From Acetobacteraceae bacterium (GTDB taxonomy: Bacteria; Pseudomonadota; Alphaproteobacteria; Acetobacterales; Acetobacteraceae), in contig JANXRN010000056.1 in NCBI GenBank assembly GCA_025352995.1, positions 1 to 36,642 of the forward strand: a DNA stretch of 36,642 nucleotides, given 5' to 3'. The translations under genes and the position numbers were made by a program. The notes under the pieces were generated by a model. The model saw nothing but the letters and a program-made list of their open reading frames with translations. It was not told the origin of the DNA and made no database searches. Each line of letters begins with the position of its first letter. Position 1 is the first letter of the stretch. Below, piece after piece: positions 1 through 7,436 of this stretch.

Positions 1-923
1 GTGGCAAGCGGGTGCTGGTCAGCCGGGTTAACTGGCTCAGCCTGTCCGACCCCGCCGCCACCGCCGCCGCCCTCCAGCGCGGCGACATCGATTGGTGGCA
101 CGACCCGCTGGTCGAACTGTTGCCAGCGCTGCGGGCGTCCCCCGGGGTGCGGATCAGTGTCGGTGATCCGACCGGGGTGATGCCGATCCTGTGCTTCAAC
201 CATACCCAGCCGCCGTTCAACAATCCGCGCCTGCGTCGGGCGGTTTTGCTCGCGGTCGATCAGGACGAATTCCTCCAAGCCGCGATGGGCAGCGAACCGG
301 AAATGACCCGCGCCGGCATCGGGGTATTCACCCAGGGCCACCCGTACGCCAATGATGCCGGGCTCGACGTTCTGACCTCGGTGCGCGACATCGATCTGGT
401 GCGCAAACTGGTGGTGCAAAGCGGCTATCGCGGGGAGCCGGTGGTGCTGCTCGCCCCCAATGACATCCCGCGCATGCAGGCGCTGGCACAAGTCGCCAAC
501 GACATGTTCGAGCGTATTGGGCTGAAGGTCGAATATGTCAGCATGGAATGGCAAACGCTGCTGCAACGGCGCACCAGCAAGGCCCCGACCAATGCCGGCG
601 GGTGGAGTGCGTTCTGCACCAGCTATCCCGGAACGGCCACGGTATCACCGGCCAATCACCTGCCGCTGCGGGCGACCGGGGAGCAGGCAACGACCGGCTG
701 GCCGACCAGCAGGCGCCTTGAGTCGCTACGCGACGACTGGTTCGATGCCGGCGATCTCGCCAGCCAGCAAACCATCTGCCGCGCCATTCAGCGCGTGGTG
801 TGGGAGGAAGTCCCCTATATCCCGCTCGGCCAATGGTTTACCCCCACCGCGACGCGGACCAATCTGAGCGGGATTGTGCGGGCGCCGTTCCCGGTGTTCT
901 GGGGGGTGGATCGGCTGGGATAG
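1..923 (+). CDS. ABC transporter family-5 solute-binding protein, C-terminal part (5'-truncated by window)
   Basis: This is the C-terminal ~307 residues of a periplasmic oligopeptide/dipeptide-type binding protein (SBP_bac_5). The reading frame is open to the first base of the window, so the GTG at 12 used by the ORF track is an internal codon and the real start lies upstream. Family signs are the 'ALQRGDIDWW' segment, the 'FNHTQPPFNNPRLRRAVLLAVD' region, typical of the lobe that follows the hinge, and the closing 'VPYIPLGQWF' segment. Such proteins deliver peptides, nickel chelates or other small solutes to a DppBCDF-type permease. It ends at TAG 921-923, and the next gene converges on it after 13 bases. 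A complete transporter of the same class lies at 18300-23562, but nothing shows that the two are linked. Ligand unknown. Confidence 0.88.
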   Translation, partial: GKRVLVSRVNWLSLSDPAATAAALQRGDIDWWHDPLVELLPALRASPGVRISVGDPTGVMPILCFNHTQPPFNNPRLRRAVLLAVDQDEFLQAAMGSEPEMTRAGIGVFTQGHPYANDAGLDVLTSVRDIDLVRKLVVQSGYRGEPVVLLAPNDIPRMQALAQVANDMFERIGLKVEYVSMEWQTLLQRRTSKAPTNAGGWSAFCTSYPGTATVSPANHLPLRATGEQATTGWPTSRRLESLRDDWFDAGDLASQQTICRAIQRVVWEEVPYIPLGQWFTPTATRTNLSGIVRAPFPVFWGVDRLG

Positions 924-936
924 TCAGACAACGCGG

Positions 937-1767
937 CTAAATCCACAAGAATGGCAACACAATGCGCAGCGCCTGGCGCATCATCGCCTTGATCCGCTGC
1001 CCGGGTGCAGCATAATTTCGCTGGTGGCGGCCGCTGACCCCCTCGATCATCGGTTGCACCGGAAAGCGCGGCATGACCCGAATTGATTTCCTGGCGGCCA
1101 GGGTGGTCGCATACATCGTCGCCTCATCAAACCGCGTCCTGCCTGCCCAAATCCCACGGTAAACCTTGGCGAACGCGGCGGGCCGGAACGCGAACAGGCG
1201 TAAATCCATGCGCTGATTGCCGCGCCAGCGCCCTGACCCGATCAACGGCACATTGTGCAGGTCGCACGCGATATCCACACCGGCACGCGTCACCGCGCAG
1301 TGCAGTGCCGCCAGATTTAAAATCTTCAGCCGGCCGGTGGTTTTCCAGACAATATCGTCTGCCCGGATCAGGCTGGCATGGGCGATTGCGATATCGATCA
1401 GCTTGAACTCGCCATAGGCCTTGCCTGCCGATACCGGGTGATCATTGCCCGCAAAACTCATAATTTCGACCGCTTTGTCATGCGCGATGCCGGCAACACT
1501 CTCGCGTATCTCGGCGATACCGCTCGCGGAATTATCGGCGAAGACAATCCGGTCCACGACGGTTGCCGGCATCGCCAGATAGAATTTCAGGGCCGCGGCG
1601 TAATCCAACAACCGCGCGGCAGGATCGGCGCGCGCAACCGCTTCGGCGGGTGGACGCAAGGTCGCTGTCATCAGCAGCACCGCGCCACGTGGCGTATCGG
1701 GGCGCCGCAAACTGCCGCGCACAATGTCGTGGGTGAGGTTCAGATCAGGGTTGGTCGCATGTAACAT
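937..1767 (-). CDS. Glycosyltransferase-like protein, function not established
   Basis: A 276-residue protein that I do not recognise firmly. The middle contains 'YGEFKLIDIAIAHASLI' followed by 'DDIVWKTTGRLKILNL'. This pattern resembles bacterial glycosyltransferase-like proteins of surface-polysaccharide clusters, in which a K-x-T-G-R motif is common. The C-terminus is basic and hydrophobic ('RQALRIVLPFLWI'), which may allow membrane contact. I chose the ATG at 1767 because GAGG lies five bases upstream; an in-frame ATG at 1788 would add seven residues and overlap the previous gene by 14 bases. It is directly downstream of the kinase-like gene and probably co-transcribed with it. The pair suggests modification of a sugar or surface glycan, which is inference only. 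Confidence 0.6.
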   Translation of the reverse strand: MLHATNPDLNLTHDIVRGSLRRPDTPRGAVLLMTATLRPPAEAVARADPAARLLDYAAALKFYLAMPATVVDRIVFADNSASGIAEIRESVAGIAHDKAVEIMSFAGNDHPVSAGKAYGEFKLIDIAIAHASLIRADDIVWKTTGRLKILNLAALHCAVTRAGVDIACDLHNVPLIGSGRWRGNQRMDLRLFAFRPAAFAKVYRGIWAGRTRFDEATMYATTLAARKSIRVMPRFPVQPMIEGVSGRHQRNYAAPGQRIKAMMRQALRIVLPFLWI

Positions 1768-1774
1768 CAGATCC

Positions 1775-2767
1775 TCAGCGCCCCGCATGGTGGGTTTCCA
1801 GCACGATAAGCTGGTGCGACAAATGCCGCACCAGTCGGCGCAGATACCAGCCGGTCACCCAGATTTTCGGCGGTTTTGACCAGACGTGACTGTGAATAAG
1901 GGTTCGCAGCCCATGGTGGAGGCGGGTCCAGGCCAAGGGCAATTCCGGCAGCAGCACGCCGCCTTGCGCACCACCTGCATGGAATGCCGCCTCGACGAAC
2001 CCGATCCAACCTTCCCGCGCCAGGCGCCACGGGCGCTGCAGGGCGGCATGGTTCAGGAATTGCGCCGCATCCACGATGCACGGCGCGGGCGGGCGGTAGT
2101 CGATATCGATGGCCACCACCGTATCGCCGGACAAAATCAAATTGCCCGGCTTGAAGTCGCCGTGCTGGCGGCTCCACGGCATGGCAATGGCGCCAACCAG
2201 TCCAGCCGTGCGACGCAGCACCTCGGCAGCGCCAAGCAGCAGGGGCATCCGCGTGCCGGCCTGTTGGGCCGTCGCGATCACCGCATCGAGTTGGGCGAGC
2301 ACTGGCGGCATGTCCCAGGTTCGGCTGGTCAGGCCGGCGGCAACATGAAAGCGCGCCAGCCACGCGCCTGACAGCGTAATCGCCGCCCGTGCTTCGGCGG
2401 GGGTTCCGCGCTGCACGATATGTTCCACTGTCGGGCCATCAATCCAACTGGCAACCACGATCGCCTGGGCTTGCAGCAGCAGGAGCGGCGTCGAACAGCC
2501 GATCCGGGGGTCCTGGGCCGACAATGCCTGCACCCCCTGCATTGCCGCGAAATACGCCGCCGCATTGGCGCAATCGGGGGCACCGGTGGCCGGATCGATG
2601 CACACCTTGATAACAACCGGCTGGCCATCTTCGGTGTCGTCGCCACGAAACACCCGCGACAGGCTGCCGCGCCGGATCGGGCGCACCACCAGCCGCGACG
2701 GCGCACCATTGGGGCCGGGCATCAGCGGACGCAAAATCTGTTGCAGATGGTCAGCCTCGGCGCGCAT
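1775..2767 (-). CDS. Aminoglycoside phosphotransferase-like (APH) kinase-fold protein
   Basis: About 330 residues with the aminoglycoside/choline-kinase fold. 'VVIKV' near residue 52 supplies the ATP-binding lysine. 'RQHGDFKPGN' near residue 200 is the catalytic loop, with the general-base Asp and following Asn. 'VVAIDIDYR' is the metal-binding Asp segment that replaces DFG. The fold phosphorylates small hydroxylated substrates; most chromosomal members are not resistance enzymes. ATG 2767 is preferred because GGAG precedes it by six bases; ATG 2779 is in frame but has a weak ribosome site. It reads divergently from pyrB and is followed after seven bases by the glycosyltransferase-like gene, so a sugar or nucleotide-sugar substrate is plausible but unproven. 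Confidence 0.75.
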   Translation of the reverse strand: MRAEADHLQQILRPLMPGPNGAPSRLVVRPIRRGSLSRVFRGDDTEDGQPVVIKVCIDPATGAPDCANAAAYFAAMQGVQALSAQDPRIGCSTPLLLLQAQAIVVASWIDGPTVEHIVQRGTPAEARAAITLSGAWLARFHVAAGLTSRTWDMPPVLAQLDAVIATAQQAGTRMPLLLGAAEVLRRTAGLVGAIAMPWSRQHGDFKPGNLILSGDTVVAIDIDYRPPAPCIVDAAQFLNHAALQRPWRLAREGWIGFVEAAFHAGGAQGGVLLPELPLAWTRLHHGLRTLIHSHVWSKPPKIWVTGWYLRRLVRHLSHQLIVLETHHAGR

Positions 2768-2891
2768 CGCTATCTCCATCGCGGCTTTTCAATAGCCTTC
2801 ATTGGCGCGGTGTTCGTCAAGCCGGGGGCGCGCTGGCAGATCGGGCGCTGCTTGTGTAAACATTCCGTGTAACTATCAAGGGACCTGCCGC

Positions 2892-3827
2892 GTGCTCACC
2901 CCGAACCGCCATTTGCTGCAAATCGAGGGCATGCACCCGCCGGAAATCTCGGCGTTGCTCGACCTTGCCGAAAGCTATGTCTTGCTCAACCGGTCCGGCA
3001 CCACCCAGCGCGATCTGCTGCGCGGGCGGACGCTGATCAACCTGTTTTTCGAGGACTCAACCCGCACCCGCACCAGCTTCGAAATCGCCGGCAAGCGCCT
3101 GGGCGCGGATGTCGTCAATATGTCGGTCGCCAATAGTTCGGTGAACAAGGGCGAAACCCTGCTCGATACCGCCGCCACGCTGAACGCAATGAATTGCGAC
3201 CTGCTTGTTGTGCGCCACGGCCAGTCCGGCGCGCCGGCGTTGCTGGCCCAAAAGGTTGAGGCGTCCGTCATCAACGCCGGCGACGGCACCCATGAACACC
3301 CGACCCAGGCGCTGCTCGACGCACTGACCATCCGCCGCCGGCGCGGCCGGCTCGAAGGCCTGGTGGTGGCGATCTGCGGCGATGTGCTGCATTCGCGGGT
3401 GGCACGATCGAACATTCATCTGCTGCTGGCGCTTGGCAGCCGGGTCCATATCGTCGGCCCGGTAACCCTGATCCCGACCGACGCCGCGCGTCTTGGCGTT
3501 ACCGTGTTCCACGACATGAAGGCGGGCCTTGCTGGCGCGGATATCGTGATGATGTTGCGCCTGCAAAAGGAACGCATGACCGGCGGGCTGGTGCCGTCGG
3601 CGCGCGAATTCTTCCGCTTCTGGGGGCTCGATGCCGAAAAGCTGGCTTATGCCAAGCCGGACGCGCTGGTGATGCATCCTGGCCCGATGAACCGCGGGGT
3701 GGAGATCGCCAGCGACGTCGCCGACGATCCGATCCGCAGTCTGATCAAGGAACAGGTCGAAATGGGGGTCGCGGTGCGGATGGCGGTGCTTGACGTGCTG
3801 TCGCGGCGGGCCAAACGCAATGACTGA
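2892..3827 (+). CDS. pyrB: Aspartate carbamoyltransferase catalytic subunit
   Basis: Condenses carbamoyl phosphate with L-aspartate in the committed step of pyrimidine synthesis, in the cytosol. At 311 residues it has the normal length for the catalytic chain. The carbamoyl-phosphate loop '[13 protein letters not shown]' lies near residues 50-62. '[13 protein letters not shown]' lies near residue 134, and '[11 protein letters not shown]' near residue 261 lines the aspartate site. The ORF track begins at 2802, but family members begin just before 'RHLLQIEG', so I place the start at GTG 2892, preceded by AAGGGA about eight bases upstream. Its stop overlaps the next gene (ATGACTGA). No pyrI-like regulatory subunit is adjacent. 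The downstream dihydroorotase homologue lacks key metal ligands and is the likely structural partner, as in Pseudomonas-type ATCase. Confidence 0.95.
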   Translation: MLTPNRHLLQIEGMHPPEISALLDLAESYVLLNRSGTTQRDLLRGRTLINLFFEDSTRTRTSFEIAGKRLGADVVNMSVANSSVNKGETLLDTAATLNAMNCDLLVVRHGQSGAPALLAQKVEASVINAGDGTHEHPTQALLDALTIRRRRGRLEGLVVAICGDVLHSRVARSNIHLLLALGSRVHIVGPVTLIPTDAARLGVTVFHDMKAGLAGADIVMMLRLQKERMTGGLVPSAREFFRFWGLDAEKLAYAKPDALVMHPGPMNRGVEIASDVADDPIRSLIKEQVEMGVAVRMAVLDVLSRRAKRND

Positions 3828-5091
3828 CCTGCTGATCCATAATGTCCGGCTGCTCGATCCCTCAGCCGGTCTCGACAGCCATGGCGCCCTGCTGGTGCGC
3901 GACGGAAAAATCGCCGATTTCGGCGCCAATCTTGGCCGTCCCGACGTGCCGATGCGCGATGGCGATGGCGCGATCCTGTGCCCAGGGCTGGTCGACATGC
4001 GCGCCGAGCTGGGCGAACCAGGCGGCGAATATCGCGAAACCATCGCCTCCGCTGCGGCGGCGGCAGCGTTTGGCGGCATCACCACCCTGGCCGCCCTGCC
4101 CGATACGGTGCCCGCGATCGACGATCCGGCTTTGGTGCGGTTGCTGCGGGTGCGCGGTGACGAAACCGGTAGCCTGACCATCCTGCCGTACGCCGCGGTC
4201 ACCCGCGGCTGCCGGGGCGAGGAAATGGCCGAGCTTGGTTTGCTGGCCGAAGCAGGCGCTGTTGCCTTCACCGATGGCGCGCGCGCGATCGGCTCGGCGC
4301 GGATGATGCGGCTCGCGCTGTCCTATGCGAAAGGCTTCGGCGCCCGGATCATCCAACACCCGGAAGACCCGAGCCTTGCGGCTGGCGGCGCTGCCACCAG
4401 CGGCGAACTGGCAACCCGCCTTGGCTTGCCCGCCATTCCCGCCGCCGCCGAGGCAATCCTGGTGGCGCGCGACATCCGCCTTGCCGAACTGACCGGTGGG
4501 TCGGTGCATTTCGCCCATGTTTCGACCGGGGAGGCACTTGGCCTGATCCGCGACGCCCGCGCGCGCGGCTTGAACGTGACCTGCGACACTGCCCCGCCCT
4601 ATTTTGACCTCAACGAAACCGCGATCGGCAATTTCCGCACCTATGCGAAGTTCTCGCCCCCGTTGCGCGCCGACAGCGACCGGATCGCAGTGGCGGCGGC
4701 GCTCGCCGATGGCACCATCGATGCCATAGCGTCCGACCACCAGCCGCGTGATGCCGATGACAAGCGCCTGCCGTTTGCGCAAGCCTCGGCCGGCGGCACC
4801 GGGTTGGCGACCTTGCTGGCGGTGACTCTGGCACAGGTGCATGGCGGCTTGGTGTCGCTTAGCGCGGCCATCGCGTTGCTGACCTGCCGCCCGGCGACAC
4901 TGCTTGGCAGCCCGGCCGGCACCTTGCGCCGTGGGGCGGCGGCTGATTTGTGCCTGTTCGACCTCGAACGTGCCTGGCAGGTCGAGGCCGGTAAGTTGCC
5001 CGGCAAGGCGCAAAACACCCCCTTCGATGGCCGCGCCCTCGAAGGCCGGGTGGTCGCAACCTTCAAAGCGGGACGAAAGGTGTTCGGATGA
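3820..5091 (+). CDS. pyrC: Dihydroorotase-like protein lacking the HxH metal motif (PyrC'/PyrX type)
   Basis: A 423-residue amidohydrolase-fold protein homologous to dihydroorotase. Active enzymes carry 'HxHLREPG' after the first strand; here the segment at residues 59-68 reads '[10 protein letters not shown]', so both zinc-binding histidines are gone (Arg61, Glu63). Other site elements remain: 'FAHVST' near residue 232 and '[11 protein letters not shown]' with Asp306. Loss of HxH is the hallmark of non-catalytic DHOase homologues that hold class-A ATCase dodecamers together, known from Pseudomonas pyrBC'. It overlaps pyrB by eight bases and plsY by four, so coupling is tight. I infer a scaffold role with PyrB and expect an active pyrC elsewhere in the genome. 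Automatic annotation will probably call it dihydroorotase. Confidence 0.88.
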   Translation: MTDLLIHNVRLLDPSAGLDSHGALLVRDGKIADFGANLGRPDVPMRDGDGAILCPGLVDMRAELGEPGGEYRETIASAAAAAAFGGITTLAALPDTVPAIDDPALVRLLRVRGDETGSLTILPYAAVTRGCRGEEMAELGLLAEAGAVAFTDGARAIGSARMMRLALSYAKGFGARIIQHPEDPSLAAGGAATSGELATRLGLPAIPAAAEAILVARDIRLAELTGGSVHFAHVSTGEALGLIRDARARGLNVTCDTAPPYFDLNETAIGNFRTYAKFSPPLRADSDRIAVAAALADGTIDAIASDHQPRDADDKRLPFAQASAGGTGLATLLAVTLAQVHGGLVSLSAAIALLTCRPATLLGSPAGTLRRGAAADLCLFDLERAWQVEAGKLPGKAQNTPFDGRALEGRVVATFKAGRKVFG

Positions 5092-5690
5092 TCGACGCAA
5101 CCAGCATGATGATTTTCGCCGGCTTGTTCGTGATGGGCTATCTGTCGGGCAGCGTGCCATACGGGTTGCTGCTGGTGCGCGCGGCGGGATTGGGCGATGT
5201 CCGCAAGTTCGGCTCGGGCAGCACTGGCGCCACCAACGTGCTGCGCGCCGGCAACAAGACAATCGCTGCCGCAACCTTGCTGTTGGATGCCCTGAAAGGC
5301 GCGGTCGCGGTGTGGATTGGCGGCTATATCGACGGCGCTTTCGGCATGGCGTTTGCCGGTTTGGGCGCCGTGATCGGGCATTTGTTTCCGGTCTGGCTCG
5401 GCTTCAAGGGCGGCAAGGGGATTGCGACCGGGGCGGGCGTGGTGCTGACCGCGATGCCGCTGATCGGGCTGATCGGGGCTGCGATCTGGCTGGCATCGGC
5501 GGTGGCGACCCGGTTTTCGTCGCTGTCGTCGCTGCTCGCCTGCGCGGCCATGCCGGTGCTGGCCATTGCCCTGCAACGCCCGTTCCCGTTGCAGGCGATG
5601 ACGGTGCTGATCGCGGTGCTGATTTATGAACGCCATCGCGGCAATATTGCGCGGCTGATCGCCGGGACGGAGCCGCGGATCGGGCGGTGA
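5088..5690 (+). CDS. plsY: Glycerol-3-phosphate acyltransferase PlsY
   Basis: An inner-membrane enzyme that transfers the acyl group of acyl-phosphate to the sn-1 position of glycerol-3-phosphate, giving lysophosphatidate. It has 200 residues and about five hydrophobic helices. The three PlsY signature loops are visible: 'GYLSGSVPYG' near the N-terminus, 'GSGSTGATNVLR' near residues 43-54, and 'GHLFPVWLGFKGGKG', where the last loop binds phosphate. The ATG at 5088 overlaps the preceding TGA (ATGA), so translation is coupled to the pyrB-pyrC' pair. In related genomes plsY is normally followed directly by dprA; here a two-gene accessory module intervenes. Confidence 0.95.
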   Translation: MIDATSMMIFAGLFVMGYLSGSVPYGLLLVRAAGLGDVRKFGSGSTGATNVLRAGNKTIAAATLLLDALKGAVAVWIGGYIDGAFGMAFAGLGAVIGHLFPVWLGFKGGKGIATGAGVVLTAMPLIGLIGAAIWLASAVATRFSSLSSLLACAAMPVLAIALQRPFPLQAMTVLIAVLIYERHRGNIARLIAGTEPRIGR

Positions 5691-5743
5691 ATTTGTTGTG
5701 TCCGATCCCCATTTCCATGCTATGGTGTTGTACCATCGTCCCA

Positions 5744-5757
5744 TTGGAGCCCTCCAA
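5744..5757 (+). promoter_or_regulatory. Inverted repeat over the ribosome site of the DUF4926-like gene
   Basis: TTGGAG-CC-CTCCAA ends one base before the ATG at 5758 and contains the GGAG ribosome site. In RNA it could fold as TTGGA/TCCAA around a four-base loop, hiding the site. A second inverted repeat, ATGGT-gttgt-ACCAT, lies just upstream at 5722-5736. Two palindromes in front of an antitoxin-like gene suggest an operator or translational control. Both repeats are read directly from the sequence; the function is inferred. Confidence 0.4.
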
Positions 5758-5985
5758 ATGGCAAGCGTCGCCCTCCGCGAACGTCCTAACCCAGTCATCC
5801 GCCACTTTGCGGAATTGTCGGTGGTCGCGCTCACCCATGCCGTCGACGTTGACGGTCGCCGACTTGCCAAGGGCAGCCGTGGAACGGTCGTCGCAGCCTA
5901 TCACGATGGCGTGGGGCACGAAGTAGAATTTGAGCACCCGTTCCACGCTGTCTTAACCTTGGAAGCCGGCGACCTGACTGCGTGA
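5758..5985 (+). CDS. DUF4926-like small protein (putative partner of the next gene)
   Basis: A 75-residue, probably cytosolic protein. The core 'FAELSVVALTHAVDVDGRRLAKGSRGTVVAAY' followed by 'EVEFEHP' matches the DUF4926 pattern as I remember it: a small beta-barrel-like domain with 'D-V-V-L-x-D...G-L-x-x-G-x-x-G-T-V-V' and a final 'V-E-F'. DUF4926 genes commonly sit next to DUF6883 genes in toxin-antitoxin-like or immunity-like pairs. ATG 5758 with GGAG eight bases upstream is chosen; in-frame starts at GTG 5698 and ATG 5722 would extend it across the inverted repeats. Its stop overlaps the next start (GTGA). G+C is visibly lower than in plsY and dprA, suggesting acquisition. Confidence 0.72.
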   Translation: MASVALRERPNPVIRHFAELSVVALTHAVDVDGRRLAKGSRGTVVAAYHDGVGHEVEFEHPFHAVLTLEAGDLTA

Positions 5986-6311
5986 CCTTGCTGCCCAACG
6001 GCACCGAAGCGCTGATCAATGACGCAAAAATCCGAGATTACCTGCTCAATCCAGACAATGCACAAAATGGCGGCAAGGCAAGGCGATTTACCCAGTATGG
6101 TTTCGATCAGGCCGATTGGGTGCACCTCGCCAGTGCTTTGAAAAATCATCCGCTCACCAACCAAATTGCGACCACCGCCATGTCGCCGCACGGGACAAAA
6201 TACGTTGTGCGATGCAATATGAGCACGCCCGACCAACGCAATCCCTGCATGGTGTCAATCTGGATCGTTGAAAACGGCCAGATCATCCCCCGCTTTGTGA
6301 CCGCGCATTAA
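5982..6311 (+). CDS. DUF6883-like protein (putative toxin or effector of a two-gene module)
   Basis: 109 residues starting at GTG 5982, overlapping the previous stop by four bases. The layout 'LPNGTEALINDAKIRDYLLNPDN', then 'GGKARRFTQYGF', then 'G-T-K-Y-V-V' and a final 'VSIWIVENGQIIPRFVTAH' fits the DUF6883 family as I recall it: 'I-x-x-K-L-x-x-Y-L-L-N', 'K-A-x-x-F' and 'W-I-V-E-x-G-x-x-x-P-R-L-V-T-A'. The biochemical activity is not established in my knowledge. Pairing with a DUF4926-like gene suggests a toxin-antitoxin-like or defence cassette. The TAA at 6309-6311 is immediately followed by the ATG of dprA, so the cassette sits seamlessly in a housekeeping operon. A/T content is higher than in its neighbours. 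Confidence 0.72.
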   Translation: MTLLPNGTEALINDAKIRDYLLNPDNAQNGGKARRFTQYGFDQADWVHLASALKNHPLTNQIATTAMSPHGTKYVVRCNMSTPDQRNPCMVSIWIVENGQIIPRFVTAH

Positions 6312-7403
6312 ATGTCAGACAGCGAATGCCTCCGCCTCGCCCGCAGCGAGGGCGTCGGCCCGGTTACCTACCGCAAACTCCTCGCCCGCTTCGGCAGTGC
6401 CGCCGCCGCCCTTGACGCCCTGCCGCAGATCGCCCGTGCCGCCGGCCGCGCCAATCCGCCAACGATCCCCAGCGCCGACGCCACCGCCCGGGAAATCGAG
6501 GCGGTCTGCAAATTCGGCGCGCAGTTCATCTTTATCGACAACCCAGCCTACCCGCCCTTGCTCGCCGAACTGCCCGACGCGCCACCAGTGCTGATGGTGC
6601 ACGGCGACGCGGCCCTGCTATCCGCGCGCGCCATTGCGCTGGTCGGCAGCCGCAACGCATCCGCCAACGGCCAGCGCCTTGCCGGCCAGATCGCCGCCGA
6701 TCTCGCCGCCCATAACATTGTCGTGATCTCCGGCCTCGCCCGCGGCATCGACGCCGCCGCCCATCGCGGCGCGCTCACGCGCGGCACCACCATCGCCTGC
6801 GTCGCCGGCGGCTTGGACGTGCCTTACCCAGATGAAAACGCCGCTCTGCAAGCTGAAATCGCAGGCGCCGGCGCGGTGATCTCCGAAGTCCCGCTTGGCA
6901 CCACCCCGCTTGCCCGCCACTTCCCGCGCCGCAATCGGCTGATCGCCGGCCTCGCCCTCGGCACGCTGGTGGTCGAAGCGGCACTCAAATCCGGCAGCCT
7001 GATTACCGCCCGCATCGCGCTCGACGCCAATCGGGAGGTTTTCGCCATCCCCGGCTCCCCGCTTGACCCGCGCGGGCGTGGCGGCAACGCGCTGATCCGG
7101 GCTGGCGAGGCGCGCCTGGTTGAGTCCGCCCAAGACATCATCGACGATCTACCCTTGATCCCGCGCCTCCGCCTCCCCAGTTCCCCCACCCCGAACCTCG
7201 CCACATTAGCCCCGCTGGACCACGCCGCCGCCACTGCCAGCCTGCTTGCTTTGCTATCCCCCGAACCTACCCCGGTTGACGATCTGATCCGGCGCTGCCA
7301 GTTCTCTGCCGCCGAGGTCGCCACGGTCCTGCTGGATCTGGAGCTCGCCGGTCGGATCGAGACCCTGCCCGGCAATCGCGTGGCATTGCTGACGCCGCCC
7401 TAG
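6312..7403 (+). CDS. dprA: DNA-processing protein DprA
   Basis: A cytosolic single-strand DNA binding protein that protects incoming DNA during natural transformation and loads RecA. It has 363 residues. An N-terminal SAM-like segment ('LARSEGVGPVTYRKLLARFG') is followed by the extended Rossmann domain with 'ALVGSRNAS', 'VVISGLARGIDAAAH', 'GTTIACVAGGLDVPYP' and 'FPRRNRLIAGLALGTLVVEA'. The last ~60 residues ('PVDDLIRRCQFSAAEVATVLLDLE') form the winged-helix domain. It begins at ATG 6312 directly after the DUF6883-like stop and is followed by topA after 33 bases, the usual alphaproteobacterial order. Confidence 0.95.
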   Translation: MSDSECLRLARSEGVGPVTYRKLLARFGSAAAALDALPQIARAAGRANPPTIPSADATAREIEAVCKFGAQFIFIDNPAYPPLLAELPDAPPVLMVHGDAALLSARAIALVGSRNASANGQRLAGQIAADLAAHNIVVISGLARGIDAAAHRGALTRGTTIACVAGGLDVPYPDENAALQAEIAGAGAVISEVPLGTTPLARHFPRRNRLIAGLALGTLVVEAALKSGSLITARIALDANREVFAIPGSPLDPRGRGGNALIRAGEARLVESAQDIIDDLPLIPRLRLPSSPTPNLATLAPLDHAAATASLLALLSPEPTPVDDLIRRCQFSAAEVATVLLDLELAGRIETLPGNRVALLTPP

Positions 7404-7436
7404 TGGGCTAACGCCCACATAATCGCACGAGATCGC

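Noticed and set aside
1775-2767. Aminoglycoside resistance gene
   Set aside because: The kinase fold is shared with many housekeeping phosphotransferases and no resistance-specific similarity or mobile context is visible.
3057-4271. Long minus-strand ORF opposite pyrB/pyrC'
   Set aside because: No recognisable motif and composition typical of an antisense shadow in GC-rich DNA; pyrB and pyrC' are clearly real on the other strand.
7403-7418. Hairpin GTGGGC-taac-GCCCAC between dprA and topA as a terminator
   Set aside because: Only six pairs and no following T-run, inside a probable operon; too weak to call.
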